Virus record (IMG/VR): IMGVR_UViG_3300044617_002188
Coordinates: 1-23,581 of that record
Reading direction: 5' to 3' (one strand)
DNA length: 23,581 nt
Source of the DNA: a virus
The notes under the pieces are model-generated. The model had not been told where the DNA came from. It did no database searches and worked only from the letters and a program-made list of their open reading frames with translations. Below, piece after piece: positions 1 through 6,101 of this stretch. How positions within the stretch are numbered: the stretch's first letter is position 1; each line of letters begins with the position of its first letter. The position numbers and the translations under genes are program-made.

Positions 1-168
1 GTCGCCGCAGATAGGGCAGTGATACGGGGTGCCGTTGTAGCTGCCGCGGCGGAGGTGCGCGGCAGCTGCCTGGCGGTTCAGGTGAGGGATCTTTGTCGCG
101 CACATGGCGCGGGCGCGCTCGATGAAGTGGTCATCAGGGAGTTGCAGAGGGTCGATGTGGGTGGGCAA
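1..168 (-). CDS. Partial small zinc-ribbon-like protein (3' end outside window)
   Basis: The reading frame is open from a TTG at 168 to the window edge (56 codons) and does not stop. The start reads MPTHIDPLQLPDDHFIERAR and the visible end is YHCPICGD, a CxxC pair typical of the first half of a zinc ribbon, so a second pair probably lies beyond the edge. No ATG start is available in frame upstream; a GAGGA stretch lies about 14 bases before the TTG. It follows the 179-349 gene after a 10-base gap in the same leftward operon. Function unknown. The frame and composition look genuine, but the TTG start is a judgement. Confidence 0.55.
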   Translation of the reverse strand, partial: MPTHIDPLQLPDDHFIERARAMCATKIPHLNRQAAAAHLRRGSYNGTPYHCPICGD

Positions 169-178
169 GGGGTGCGGA

Positions 179-349
179 TCAGTCGTCCTCGGGGGATCCC
201 GGCAGCTTGGCGGGTGGTGCGGCTGCCGGTAGGGCGGCGCGTTCGAGGGCGCCTGCGAGGTCGGCGGCGCTGAGCAGCACGGGGCCGGCGATGGGGGCGA
301 GCTCGGAGCAGTAGCGGGCTATGGAGCGGAAGAGGGTGGCTTTACGCAT
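179..349 (-). CDS. Small hypothetical protein (56 aa)
   Basis: A 56-residue Ala/Pro-rich protein starting MRKATLFRSIARYCSEL. The ATG at 349 overlaps the stop of the upstream gene by 8 bases (ATGCGTAA), an arrangement suited to translational coupling; an in-frame ATG at 373 would give a longer overlap and is less likely. The N-terminal half is amphipathic helix-like, the C-terminal half low-complexity Pro/Ala ending in an acidic tail (SPEDD). I do not recognise the family. It sits directly after the HTH/RHH DNA-binding protein, so it may work with it, but that is only inference from position. Confidence 0.6.
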   Translation of the reverse strand: MRKATLFRSIARYCSELAPIAGPVLLSAADLAGALERAALPAAAPPAKLPGSPEDD

Positions 350-737
350 TGGTGGCTGTGCGGAAATGTGCAATAGCTGTGTTGATCAGGTCGCTGCGGG
401 TGATGCCGTAGGGGGCGGCAGCGAGCGCGGTGTCGAGCCAGCTGAGGTTGTCGGGGGTGAGCACGACCTGCAGCTTGAGGCGCTCCAGGTCGCGGCGGAG
501 CTCGCGGTTGGTGCGGGCGGCCATGCGGCGGGCGGCCTCGGAGCGATAGCGGTCGAGGTCGTCGCTGGTGATGTAGCCGAGGCCGACGGCCTGCTGCATG
601 AGCTGGAGGATGCGTTGGCGGCTGAGGCCGAGCTCGGTGGCCAGGGCGCTCCACTTGACGAAGCCTTGGCGGGAGTAGTGGGCTTCCGCAAGGGTGATCA
701 GTTCGGTGTAGCGCTCAGGGGGGACGGCTTTACTCAT
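342..737 (-). CDS. Putative DNA-binding protein with HTH and ribbon-helix-helix-like segments
   Basis: 131 aa. Residues about 25-60 (FVKWSALATELGLSRQRILQ) read as a helix-turn-helix with the A-x-x-L-G-L-S turn. Residues about 90-130 read as a ribbon-helix-helix module: a strand-like LQVVLTPDNL, then SWLDTALAA, then ITRSDLINTAIAHF, which resembles CopG/Arc C-terminal helices. Between them is a basic, Arg-rich stretch (RRMAARTNRELRRDLERLK). Two DNA-binding folds in one short chain are unusual. The start ATG at 737 overlaps the upstream gene's stop by four bases. Likely role is an operon or phage regulator; family assignment is by eye only. Confidence 0.7.
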   Translation of the reverse strand: MSKAVPPERYTELITLAEAHYSRQGFVKWSALATELGLSRQRILQLMQQAVGLGYITSDDLDRYRSEAARRMAARTNRELRRDLERLKLQVVLTPDNLSWLDTALAAAPYGITRSDLINTAIAHFRTATNA

Positions 738-1003
738 GGGCGTGTGGATGGGAGGTAGATGGCGATGACGCGCAGGTCGCGCCAGCCGAGTTGCTGTAGC
801 GCGGCGGCGCGGCGACCGGCGGTCAGGATGTCGACGAAGCGCGTGGCGCTCTCGGGGGCGGCGGTTGTCGTGATGGGTGGACCGTCGGCGGCGTGGCTGG
901 CGGCGAGGAAGCCGCCCTCAGCGCGGATCGTGTAGTAGAGGCGCGTGGAAGGTGTCGGCTGGGTAGTAGCGGCTGGGTATTCCGCTGTCTCGTAGTCGGG
1001 CAT
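734..1003 (-). CDS. Hypothetical protein (about 89 aa)
   Basis: The frame is open from further upstream, but the convincing part begins at the ATG at 1003 (MPDYETAEYPAATTQPTPST) and runs to a stop sharing ATGA with the next gene. The C-terminal half (ATRFVDILTAGRRAAALQQLGWRDLRVIAIYL) looks like an alpha/beta fold. It overlaps the 918-1103 gene by 86 bases, which is long, so the true start may be lower, near 945, with a non-ATG codon. Family unknown. Confidence 0.55.
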   Translation of the reverse strand: MPDYETAEYPAATTQPTPSTRLYYTIRAEGGFLAASHAADGPPITTTAAPESATRFVDILTAGRRAAALQQLGWRDLRVIAIYLPSTRP

Positions 1004-1103
1004 TGGCTTGGAGGATCTCGGAGGTGGTGGCGCAAGTGCGATAGAGGATGGTGCCTGTGGTGGGGTTGCACAGGTCGTAGTAGGCGAACGCAAGCGAAGC
1101 CAT
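918..1103 (-). CDS. Small hypothetical protein (61 aa)
   Basis: Starts MASLAFAYYDLCNPTTGTIL and ends FHAPLLHDPR. Composition is protein-like (aromatic-rich, mixed charge), unlike the Pro/Arg-rich noise seen in antisense frames here. No Shine-Dalgarno is visible. It overlaps the following gene out of frame. About 80 bases separate it from the upstream gene at 1183. Function unknown. Confidence 0.5.
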   Translation of the reverse strand: MASLAFAYYDLCNPTTGTILYRTCATTSEILQANARLRDSGIPSRYYPADTFHAPLLHDPR

Positions 1104-1182
1104 GCGAAAGCAACGGCAGGGCCGTGAAGGGGAGTGAAGAGTGGGCCGGGCGGCGCTCAGCGCTCGGGGAGGGCCGGCTTTA

Positions 1183-1587
1183 TCAGTCTGGCAAGGTGCG
1201 TCGGATGTGGTAGGTGCTCTCGCCGTCGAGCTCGGTTAGGTCGGGGGCGGCGTCGTAGAGGTTGAGGCATGCGTCGATGAACTGGTTGACGCGGGCGTAG
1301 TCGAGGGCGGCGTTGATCCAGCGCGGTTCGAGCTCGTCGTGGTCGTCGATCAGCTTCTCGATCTGCAAGCAGGCGGTGCGGTTGAAGCAGCGCCAGAGCA
1401 GGGTGATGAAGGCGATCGTGTCCATGAAGGCCGAGTCGCTGAGTTCGCCCTTGGTGAGCTCGGTGTGGAGCAGGTGGACGAGCTTGCGGTGTCGGGGGCG
1501 CAGGGCGTCGTAGTTGGAGAACATCTCGCGGACGCTGCTGTCGCTGAGGTGCTCGAAGAGTGCCTCAGGGCTGTCGGGGATTTGCAC
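1183..1587 (-). CDS. Hypothetical helical protein (134 aa, GTG start)
   Basis: The frame continues upstream to 1761, but that part lies antiparallel in frame to nothing sensible and overlaps the DUF932 gene, so I place the start at the GTG at 1587 (V/MQIPDSPEALFEHLSDSSVR). The protein is rich in helix-forming and charged residues (KLVHLLHTELTKGELSDSAF; DYARVNQFIDACLNLYDAAP) and looks cytoplasmic. No recognised motif. It follows the DUF932 gene by about 65 bases that hold a GC-rich hairpin. Confidence 0.65.
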   Translation of the reverse strand: MQIPDSPEALFEHLSDSSVREMFSNYDALRPRHRKLVHLLHTELTKGELSDSAFMDTIAFITLLWRCFNRTACLQIEKLIDDHDELEPRWINAALDYARVNQFIDACLNLYDAAPDLTELDGESTYHIRRTLPD

Positions 1588-1619
1588 GGCTGGAGGGCGC
1601 TCTAGGGCAAGGGTAGGGA

Positions 1620-1636
1620 GGCCGGCGGAGCCGGCC
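1620..1636. repeat. GC-rich palindromic hairpin, copy 1
   Basis: GGCCGGC-GGA-GCCGGCC, a perfect 7-bp stem with a three-base loop, in the gap between the DUF932 gene and the next gene. The 15-base core GCCGGCGGAGCCGGC recurs in reverse orientation at 2756-2770. It lacks a T-tract, so it is not a classic intrinsic terminator; it may slow transcription or stabilise mRNA ends. Confidence 0.6.
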
Positions 1637-1651
1637 ACAGCAGGGTGCTGG

Positions 1652-2734
1652 CTACACCAGCGCCAAGCAGGCTTCGCGGGCGCGCTCGATGCGCTTGGCA
1701 GCAGCGCCGCCCCAGAGCGCTTCGAGGCGGGCCCGGGCGCGCTCGGTGGAGTCGGTGGCACGGCCGGAGTCGTGGGTGGCGTGCTGGGTGATGGCGTTGA
1801 AGAGGGCGTAAGCGGTGCCGGGGATGCCGGGGATGTCGTGGATGCCGAGGCCCGTTGTGCCGGAGTAGTGGCTGCGGATGGTGGCGATCTCGGGGAGGTC
1901 GGCGAGCACGCGGGGGCGCTTGTCGCCGGTGGATTTGTCGCGGATGGGGGTGGTGAGTTTGTCGGCGTAGGTGGCTTCGAGGACGCGGCGGGCGGTCTCG
2001 GGGGTGAGGCGCAGGCTGGCGAGGGAGCGCAGCTCGTCGATGGAGGCGGCGAAGGTGCGGCGCTCGATGTCGATCAGCTGCGGGAGATGGCGGGCGAACT
2101 CGGTGACGCTGCTGGTGTGCTTGCGACGAAGGCCGGTGCCTGCGGACGCGGCAGCGGTGGCGGCGCGGCCGGTCAGGTAGTTGAGCTGATTGGCGCAGGC
2201 GAGGCGGACGTCGCTGAAGAAGACGCCGAAGCCGGAGCTGCCGTCGTGGGAGTTGAAGAGGTGGAGGTAGCGGCGGACGCGGTCGCCGGGGACGACTTCG
2301 CTCTCGGTGTCGATGGCGGCGGTGGCGAAGACGCGGCGGCCGTCGCGGATGGAGAGGACGGTCTCGAGGTGGATGTTCTCGCGGAGGTAGTCGAGGAGGT
2401 TGATCAGGGCGTCGTTCTGCACCGGGGTGTAGGCGGTGCCGTGGATGCCGAGCAGGGCGTCGTTGTCACTGCGGACGATGGAGCAGTGGTCGGGGGCCTC
2501 GATGCGGCGGCCGTCGGGGCCCATGTAGAAGACGGGGCGCTTCTCGGCGGTCCAGTTGAGGCCGGCGATGGCGAAGGCCTCGGTGGCGGAGGCGCGCTCG
2601 GGGACGAAGGTGCCGAGCTGGGCGGTGAGGGGGTTCACGGCGTAGCCGTGCTCGCGGTACTTGCCGTAAACGGCAGGGCCGCGGCCGTCGGCGGCGTAGG
2701 CGGTGGTGACGGTGTTGGGGCTGTAGTCGCGCAT
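1652..2734 (-). CDS. DUF932 / TIGR03299-type phage-plasmid protein
   Basis: 360 aa from the ATG at 2734 (MRDYSPNTVTTAYAADGRGP). It has the layout of the DUF932 family: an N-terminal segment ending in GLNWTAEKRPVFY, the stretch IHGTAYTPVQNDALINLLDY, then DGRRVFATAAID, GDRVRRYLHLFNSHDGSSG and FSDVRLACANQLNYL, with a helical C-terminal half. Such proteins (about 300-400 aa) are common on phages and plasmids and often sit near recombination genes; their biochemical role is not established. Upstream sequence in the same frame to 3037 is low-complexity antisense noise. It is the largest protein of the left operon. Confidence 0.85.
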   Translation of the reverse strand: MRDYSPNTVTTAYAADGRGPAVYGKYREHGYAVNPLTAQLGTFVPERASATEAFAIAGLNWTAEKRPVFYMGPDGRRIEAPDHCSIVRSDNDALLGIHGTAYTPVQNDALINLLDYLRENIHLETVLSIRDGRRVFATAAIDTESEVVPGDRVRRYLHLFNSHDGSSGFGVFFSDVRLACANQLNYLTGRAATAAASAGTGLRRKHTSSVTEFARHLPQLIDIERRTFAASIDELRSLASLRLTPETARRVLEATYADKLTTPIRDKSTGDKRPRVLADLPEIATIRSHYSGTTGLGIHDIPGIPGTAYALFNAITQHATHDSGRATDSTERARARLEALWGGAAAKRIERAREACLALV

Positions 2735-2754
2735 GGTGGTGCGGTAGTGGGGTG

Positions 2755-2771
2755 AGCCGGCTCCGCCGGCT
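2755..2771. repeat. GC-rich palindromic hairpin, copy 2
   Basis: AGCCGGC-TCC-GCCGGCT, a perfect 7-bp stem in the 70-base gap just upstream of the DUF932 gene. It is the reverse complement of the hairpin at 1620-1636 over 15 bases, so the DUF932 gene is bracketed by an inverted pair. Confidence 0.6.
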
Positions 2772-2804
2772 GCGTTGGTAGCGGAGGCGCAGCCCTCCGG
2801 GTGG

Positions 2805-3068
2805 TCAGACGGGGGCGCTGTGGATGTAGGCGTGCCAGAAGGTGGCGTAGTTGTCGTCCTCGGGGAAGGGGTAGCCCTCGAGCTCCCAGTCGGATTCGTG
2901 GATGCCGTCGGGGGAGTACCAGCCGCCCTCATCGCCGGACCAGCCGGCGCGGAAGCGGGCGGTGTCGATGCGGTCCTGGGCGGCCATGGCGGCCTCGACG
3001 GCGCTGAGGTGGTCGTACCAGTTGGGGCGCGACTCAAGCTGTAGCAAGTTGAAAGCAGGGTCAGTCAT
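2805..3068 (-). CDS. Hypothetical acidic protein (87 aa)
   Basis: Starts MTDPAFNLLQLESRPNWYDH from the ATG at 3068; an in-frame ATG at 3089 exists but overlaps the HNH gene end. Rich in aromatic and acidic residues (ESDWELEGYPFPEDDNYATF), no known motif. Its first codons (ATGACTGACCCTG) are repeated at the start of the upstream HNH gene, suggesting the HNH insertion split the original junction between this gene and 3579-3836. Function unknown. Confidence 0.7.
   Translation of the reverse strand: MTDPAFNLLQLESRPNWYDHLSAVEAAMAAQDRIDTARFRAGWSGDEGGWYSPDGIHESDWELEGYPFPEDDNYATFWHAYIHSAPV
3050..3068 (-). repeat. Direct repeat flanking HNH insertion, copy A
   Basis: On the minus strand this reads ATGACTGACCCTG followed directly by CTTTCA, the start of the 2805-3068 gene. 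The same 13 bases, then two extra bases and again CTTTCA, begin the HNH gene at 3582. Confidence 0.7.
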
Positions 3069-3078
3069 GGAAGGCAAG

Positions 3079-3582
3079 CTATGCAACATGTTTCCAGATA
3101 TGCTTAAGCACTATCTGGCTAATTAAACCTTGGCTGACTCCATAATTATTAGCCAGCTTAATAGTCGAGGTGTTACCTTCTGCGTACTCCGCTCGAATAC
3201 GGCGGACTTCGTTATCTGTTAACTTAGCTTTGCAGTTACGCACTCCTCTAGCGGCCGTTACTGCTCTTCTTCCTCGTTTGATCGTGTCTTGAGCGTTGTC
3301 GTAGTGAGTGCCTATATCTAAGTGACATGGGTTACAGCACTTGGGATTGTCACAGGCATGTCGCACTATCAGTCCAGAGGGAATAGGTCCTCTTGTGAGG
3401 ATCCAACTCAATCTGTGTGCACCGATATTCTTGCCTTCGTACTTAAGTATGGCGTAACCGCCTTTATGGGATATGGGCCCGAGCCATTCCCAGCAGACGT
3501 CTACCATGCTGACATCTACACGCCCCCAGTATTTGTAAGCGTTGATCCCTAGATGTTGTGCTGAAAGTACAGGGTCAGTCAT
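3079..3582 (-). CDS. HNH homing-type endonuclease with C-terminal HTH
   Basis: 167 aa. An HNH nuclease core spans about residues 28-105: WEWLG, then GAHRLSW, then VRHACDNPKCCNPCHLDIGT with H75, N84 and H87 as likely catalytic/metal residues, followed by DNAQD and RGR. Residues about 117-167 form a helix-turn-helix (AKLTDNEVRRIRAEYAEG; LANNYGVSQGLISQI) ending WKHVA. The gene is clearly AT-richer than its neighbours. Start at 3582 shares ATGA with the upstream stop; a longer frame to 3675 reads as noise. Homing endonucleases nick or cut a target to spread their own gene; this one is free-standing between two genes. Confidence 0.9.
   Translation of the reverse strand: MTDPVLSAQHLGINAYKYWGRVDVSMVDVCWEWLGPISHKGGYAILKYEGKNIGAHRLSWILTRGPIPSGLIVRHACDNPKCCNPCHLDIGTHYDNAQDTIKRGRRAVTAARGVRNCKAKLTDNEVRRIRAEYAEGNTSTIKLANNYGVSQGLISQIVLKHIWKHVA
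3562..3582 (-). repeat. Direct repeat flanking HNH insertion, copy B
   Basis: Minus strand: ATGACTGACCCTG, TA, CTTTCA, forming the first codons of the HNH gene. It matches copy A at 3050-3068 except for the two-base insertion, giving near-identical borders about 514 bases apart. Confidence 0.7.
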
Positions 3583-3836
3583 TCGCCTAGGTGGATGAGG
3601 TGAGCTTCGAGGTACTCTTGCACGGAGCGGAGGTGGGAGCGCATCACGTCTCTTTGCGTGGTGGCTTGGGGCCACGCGCCGGGACCGGCGACGTAGTAGT
3701 CCCTCGCGTTAATTTCGATCTCGTTGAAGGCGCGGATGGCGTCTTGCAGGGCGCGGTAGGCGTTGAAGTAGCCCTCAGAGAGGGTGGCGCGGCTGGTGCC
3801 GTTTAGATGAACAGTGGGAAGGGTGAGGTCAGTCAT
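3579..3836 (-). CDS. Conserved-looking hypothetical protein (85 aa)
   Basis: Starts MTDLTLPTVHLNGTSRATLS. The pattern H-L-N-G-T-S near the start followed by helical Y-x-x-A-x-x-A-L-x-x-A and a central R-D-Y-Y is reminiscent of a small protein often seen in phages and plasmids of several bacteria, whose function I do not know. The ATG at 3836 overlaps the upstream stop (ATGA), and its stop overlaps the HNH start. Confidence 0.75.
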   Translation of the reverse strand: MTDLTLPTVHLNGTSRATLSEGYFNAYRALQDAIRAFNEIEINARDYYVAGPGAWPQATTQRDVMRSHLRSVQEYLEAHLIHLGE

Positions 3837-4066
3837 ACGCGTGTGTAGGAGAAGGTGACGTTGCGGATGGCGGGATTGATGTCACGCCAGGACTGCAGGT
3901 AGTGGTCAGAGGCGGGGACGAGGAATGCGCCGACACCCCGGCTAACGGGGGGTGGTTCGTGCTCGAGGGAAGACAGGCGCTCCACTTCTTTGCGGGTGTG
4001 TTCGGCGATGGTGCCGTCGGTGAAGTGGAGGAGCTCCTTGCGGAGGTAGCGGATAGTGAGACTCAT
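3833..4066 (-). CDS. Hypothetical protein (77 aa)
   Basis: Starts MSLTIRYLRKELLHFTDGTI and ends RNVTFSYTRV. The ATG at 4066 lies six bases after the stop of the RlpA-like gene, and the start codon is embedded in two direct GAGTCTC copies (4058-4073) that match the half-site seen in control regions. No motif recognised. A longer frame to 4282 is Pro/Arg/His-rich antisense of the RlpA-like gene and is rejected. Confidence 0.7.
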   Translation of the reverse strand: MSLTIRYLRKELLHFTDGTIAEHTRKEVERLSSLEHEPPPVSRGVGAFLVPASDHYLQSWRDINPAIRNVTFSYTRV

Positions 4067-4071
4067 GAGAC

Positions 4072-4356
4072 TCAGTAAGAGATGTGCACGGAGGCGATGC
4101 CGTCTAGGGGGACGCCGAGGCGGTAGGCGGCGCCGGCGCTGAGATCCAAACTTGCGCAGTCGCAGCGGTCGGTGATGGGCACCGTGAGGGTGCGGCCTCG
4201 GTGGGAGACGCGCACTCGGGTGCCGCAGGGGAGCCAGGGATGGGCGGCGCTGACGCCCCAGTGCTGGTAGGTCTGGCCGCAATAGGTGATGCGGCCGTGA
4301 TAATAAGAGTGATAAGTAGTAGCTGTTACTGGCCTAGTGTGGCCAGTTAACTGCAT
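4072..4356 (-). CDS. RlpA-like double-psi beta-barrel domain protein
   Basis: 94 aa, almost only the domain. Residues about 14-94 follow the RlpA/expansin DPBB pattern: TTYHSYYHGRITYCGQ (like the S-W-Y-G start), then SAAHPWLPCGTRVRVSHRGR, then VPITDRCDCASLDLSAGAAY and RLGVPLDG. The Asp of TDR and the D-L-S motif, conserved in DPBB barrels, are present. RlpA proteins bind or cleave denuded glycan strands in peptidoglycan. No signal peptide is visible, which is odd for an envelope role. The start ATG at 4356 overlaps the HNH gene by 23 bases, so the insertion may have removed an earlier start or leader. Domain call is good, role uncertain. Confidence 0.75.
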   Translation of the reverse strand: MQLTGHTRPVTATTYHSYYHGRITYCGQTYQHWGVSAAHPWLPCGTRVRVSHRGRTLTVPITDRCDCASLDLSAGAAYRLGVPLDGIASVHISY

Positions 4357-4945
4357 GTTTAGGAGCAACGTGCTTCCAAGTATTCCCGCTAAGTGCTTGG
4401 TATAGCGCCCTGTGGCTAACACCGTACAGCCTAGCCAAGCTCCCAATAGGCGCCCCTGGCTCCCAGGACAAGCGAAGTTGCTCGACAACTTCAGCGTTGA
4501 GTTTCGCCGAGGGACTATCCTCGCCTTTGACCGCTCGTGGTGGCACATAGTCAACAGATGAGATAAGATGCTGTGAGTTTTCTTGATAAGTAACCCACTC
4601 CAGGTTTTCGACGCGGTTGTCATAACGGTCTCTGTTTTTGTGATTAACACAGGGCTTGTTATCGGGATTAGGAATGAACGCAAGGGCTACAAGTCGGTGT
4701 ATGTAAAAACGAGTGGAGTCCGGATGGTCGAATAGCGAAACGCCTAGGTACCGGCCAGACTGTTTCGGTGTAATTATCCGTCCTTTGTGCGAGCGCTTAA
4801 TACCCGTAAGCTTGTCTACTACGAATCTGTCTAGCGCTCTAACTTGTCCAGCACTAGAGACCTCGTATAAGTGAGCGTACCTTGGTATTGGTACAGCCAA
4901 CCATTCAGGTTTGGCAGTTCCAGGCGTGAGAGTGAAGCGGCGCAT
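4334..4945 (-). CDS. NUMOD4-HNH homing endonuclease
   Basis: 203 aa. Residues about 14-70 resemble NUMOD4 (EWLAVPIPRYAHLYEVSSAG), then an HNH_3-type core: IHRLVALAFIPNP with H83, VNHKNRDRYDNRVENLEWVT with H102 and N110. Residues about 145-192 form an HTH (AKLNAEVVEQL; LARLYGVSHRALYQAL) ending WKHVA, the same ending as the 3079-3582 endonuclease. It is AT-rich against the GC-rich operon, a sign of transfer. Start ATG at 4945 shares TGATG with the upstream 53-aa gene. It is free-standing and probably targets phage DNA nearby. Confidence 0.92.
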   Translation of the reverse strand: MRRFTLTPGTAKPEWLAVPIPRYAHLYEVSSAGQVRALDRFVVDKLTGIKRSHKGRIITPKQSGRYLGVSLFDHPDSTRFYIHRLVALAFIPNPDNKPCVNHKNRDRYDNRVENLEWVTYQENSQHLISSVDYVPPRAVKGEDSPSAKLNAEVVEQLRLSWEPGAPIGSLARLYGVSHRALYQALSGNTWKHVAPKHAVNWPH

Positions 4946-5106
4946 CAGTCCTCCAGCGGGGGGAGTGCGGCGATGAAGCCCTGGATCCAGGTGCCAACGT
5001 CCTCAGGGGCGAGGAATGAAGGGACTCCACGGCGGCCATCCACTTGAACGGCAAGGCGTGGCTCGGTGCCGTGCTCGCGCACGACTTGAAGGGTGATGAT
5101 GCGCAT
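4945..5106 (-). CDS. Small hypothetical protein (53 aa)
   Basis: MRIITLQVVREHGTEPRLAV to IAALPPLED. Beta-strand-rich N-terminus, then APEDVGTWIQGFIAAL as a helix. It lies four bases after the upstream gene and its TGA overlaps the HNH start (TGATG), fitting the operon. Function unknown. Confidence 0.65.
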   Translation of the reverse strand: MRIITLQVVREHGTEPRLAVQVDGRRGVPSFLAPEDVGTWIQGFIAALPPLED

Positions 5107-5110
5107 GGGG

Positions 5111-5305
5111 TCAGCGGTTGTAGAAGTAAGAGCCGGGGGCGAAGTCCTCGAGGATGTGGTTGAAGGCGTTCTCGAGGCGGCGCTTGTTGCTGGGGTCGGC
5201 GACGTACCAGGCGGCGGCGAGGGCGCGGCAGAAGCCGCCGCCGTGGCGCTCCATGGCGGTGACGGTGTGGTGGAGCTCGGTGGGGGAGAGGGCTGTGAGG
5301 CTCAT
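5111..5305 (-). CDS. Small hypothetical protein (64 aa)
   Basis: Starts MSLTALSPTELHHTVTAMER and continues GGGFCRALAAAWYVADPSNK, ending FAPGSYFYNR. The pattern of a helical body with a Gly-Gly-Gly-Phe turn and an aromatic tail looks like a structured small phage protein, but I cannot name the family. ATGA overlap with the upstream gene. Confidence 0.75.
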   Translation of the reverse strand: MSLTALSPTELHHTVTAMERHGGGFCRALAAAWYVADPSNKRRLENAFNHILEDFAPGSYFYNR

Positions 5306-5646
5306 TGCAGGTACTGAGTGGTGAGGGCGACGTAGACGGTGGGGGAGTCGGTGGCGAGGCCTTCGGCCTGCTCGCGGAGTTGGGTTTTGCGGAGGGCCTC
5401 CATGGCGGCCTCGGTCTCGGGGGTGTAAGTCCAGCGGTGGCGAAGTTTGCGGGTGACGATGAGGTCGCCCTGCTCGATGCGGTCGAGGTCGAGGCGCTCC
5501 ATGCGGTCGCAGAGCCAGGTGCGGTGAGCGGTGAGCTCAGCGGTGATGCGCTGCGATTGGAGTTGCAGCTCGTGGGCTGCGGTGAGACGGCGGCCGATGG
5601 CGCCGGTGGGGCTGTAGGTGCGGGTTGTGCGGGTGGGGTTACGCAT
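5302..5646 (-). CDS. Hypothetical protein (114 aa)
   Basis: Start taken at ATG 5646 (MRNPTRTTRTYSPTGAIGRR); a TTG at 5664 in frame is possible. The centre is strongly helical with many Arg, Leu and Gln (AAHELQLQSQRITAELTAHR) and may be a short coiled coil. No motif recognised. It opens a sub-block after a 60-base gap and its stop overlaps the next start (ATGA). Confidence 0.7.
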   Translation of the reverse strand: MRNPTRTTRTYSPTGAIGRRLTAAHELQLQSQRITAELTAHRTWLCDRMERLDLDRIEQGDLIVTRKLRHRWTYTPETEAAMEALRKTQLREQAEGLATDSPTVYVALTTQYLQ

Positions 5647-5706
5647 CTGCGTGAGGTTTAGCAAGGATCGGTGAGGAGCGCAAGGAAGTTAGCAGCTTTG
5701 CTGCAG

Positions 5707-5913
5707 TTAGTGCGGATCTTCCACGTAGTGGTTGAGGGTGTAGGGCTGCGCGCGGGTGGCGTACTCGATGAGGAGGGGCTCGACCTCGGTGGGGTCCTCC
5801 ACCCAGTGCTCGTGTTCGAGGTCGGCGGAGAGGAAGTGCCAGACGCGGATGGGTGGAGCGTCGGGCTCGGGGTCGCGGGGGGAGAGGGGGCGGGGATCGG
5901 GGGTGTCGGTCAT
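5707..5913 (-). CDS. Small acidic hypothetical protein (68 aa)
   Basis: Starts MTDTPDPRPLSPRDPEPDAP: a Pro/Asp-rich N-terminus, then a folded-looking HFLSADLEHEHWVEDPTEVE and ends HYVEDPH. ATG at 5913 overlaps the upstream stop (ATGA). Strongly acidic; small acidic phage early proteins often bind host proteins, but nothing here shows a target. Confidence 0.65.
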   Translation of the reverse strand: MTDTPDPRPLSPRDPEPDAPPIRVWHFLSADLEHEHWVEDPTEVEPLLIEYATRAQPYTLNHYVEDPH

Positions 5914-6101
5914 GGGCCTGTGTAGAGGGTGGGGGTGGGGCGCAGTGTGTCGCTGGGGCGCTGGTAGCCGTAGTCGACGGTCATGGCGGCGAGGGCCAGG
6001 CCGAGGCACAGTCCGGCGATGTGTTCGGCGCGGACCCAGGGAGGGGTGGGGCGGCGGGGGCGGGTCATGGTGGTGGTGGTGGTGCGGGGTTTGCGGGTCA
6101 T
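5910..6101 (-). CDS. Small single-pass membrane protein (63 aa)
   Basis: Basic Thr/Arg-rich N-terminus (MTRKPRTTTTTMTRPRRPTP), then a hydrophobic stretch at about residues 27-45 (IAGLCLGLALAAMTVDYGY) long enough for one membrane helix, then a polar tail. By the positive-inside rule the N-terminus would be cytoplasmic. ATGA overlaps at both ends. Function unknown. Confidence 0.6.
   Translation of the reverse strand: MTRKPRTTTTTMTRPRRPTPPWVRAEHIAGLCLGLALAAMTVDYGYQRPSDTLRPTPTLYTGP

Noticed and set aside
1514-2755. Long rightward frame (413 aa) opposite the DUF932 gene
   Set aside because: Gly/Ala/Val/Glu-rich monotony typical of the antisense of GC-rich coding DNA; the leftward DUF932 protein explains it.
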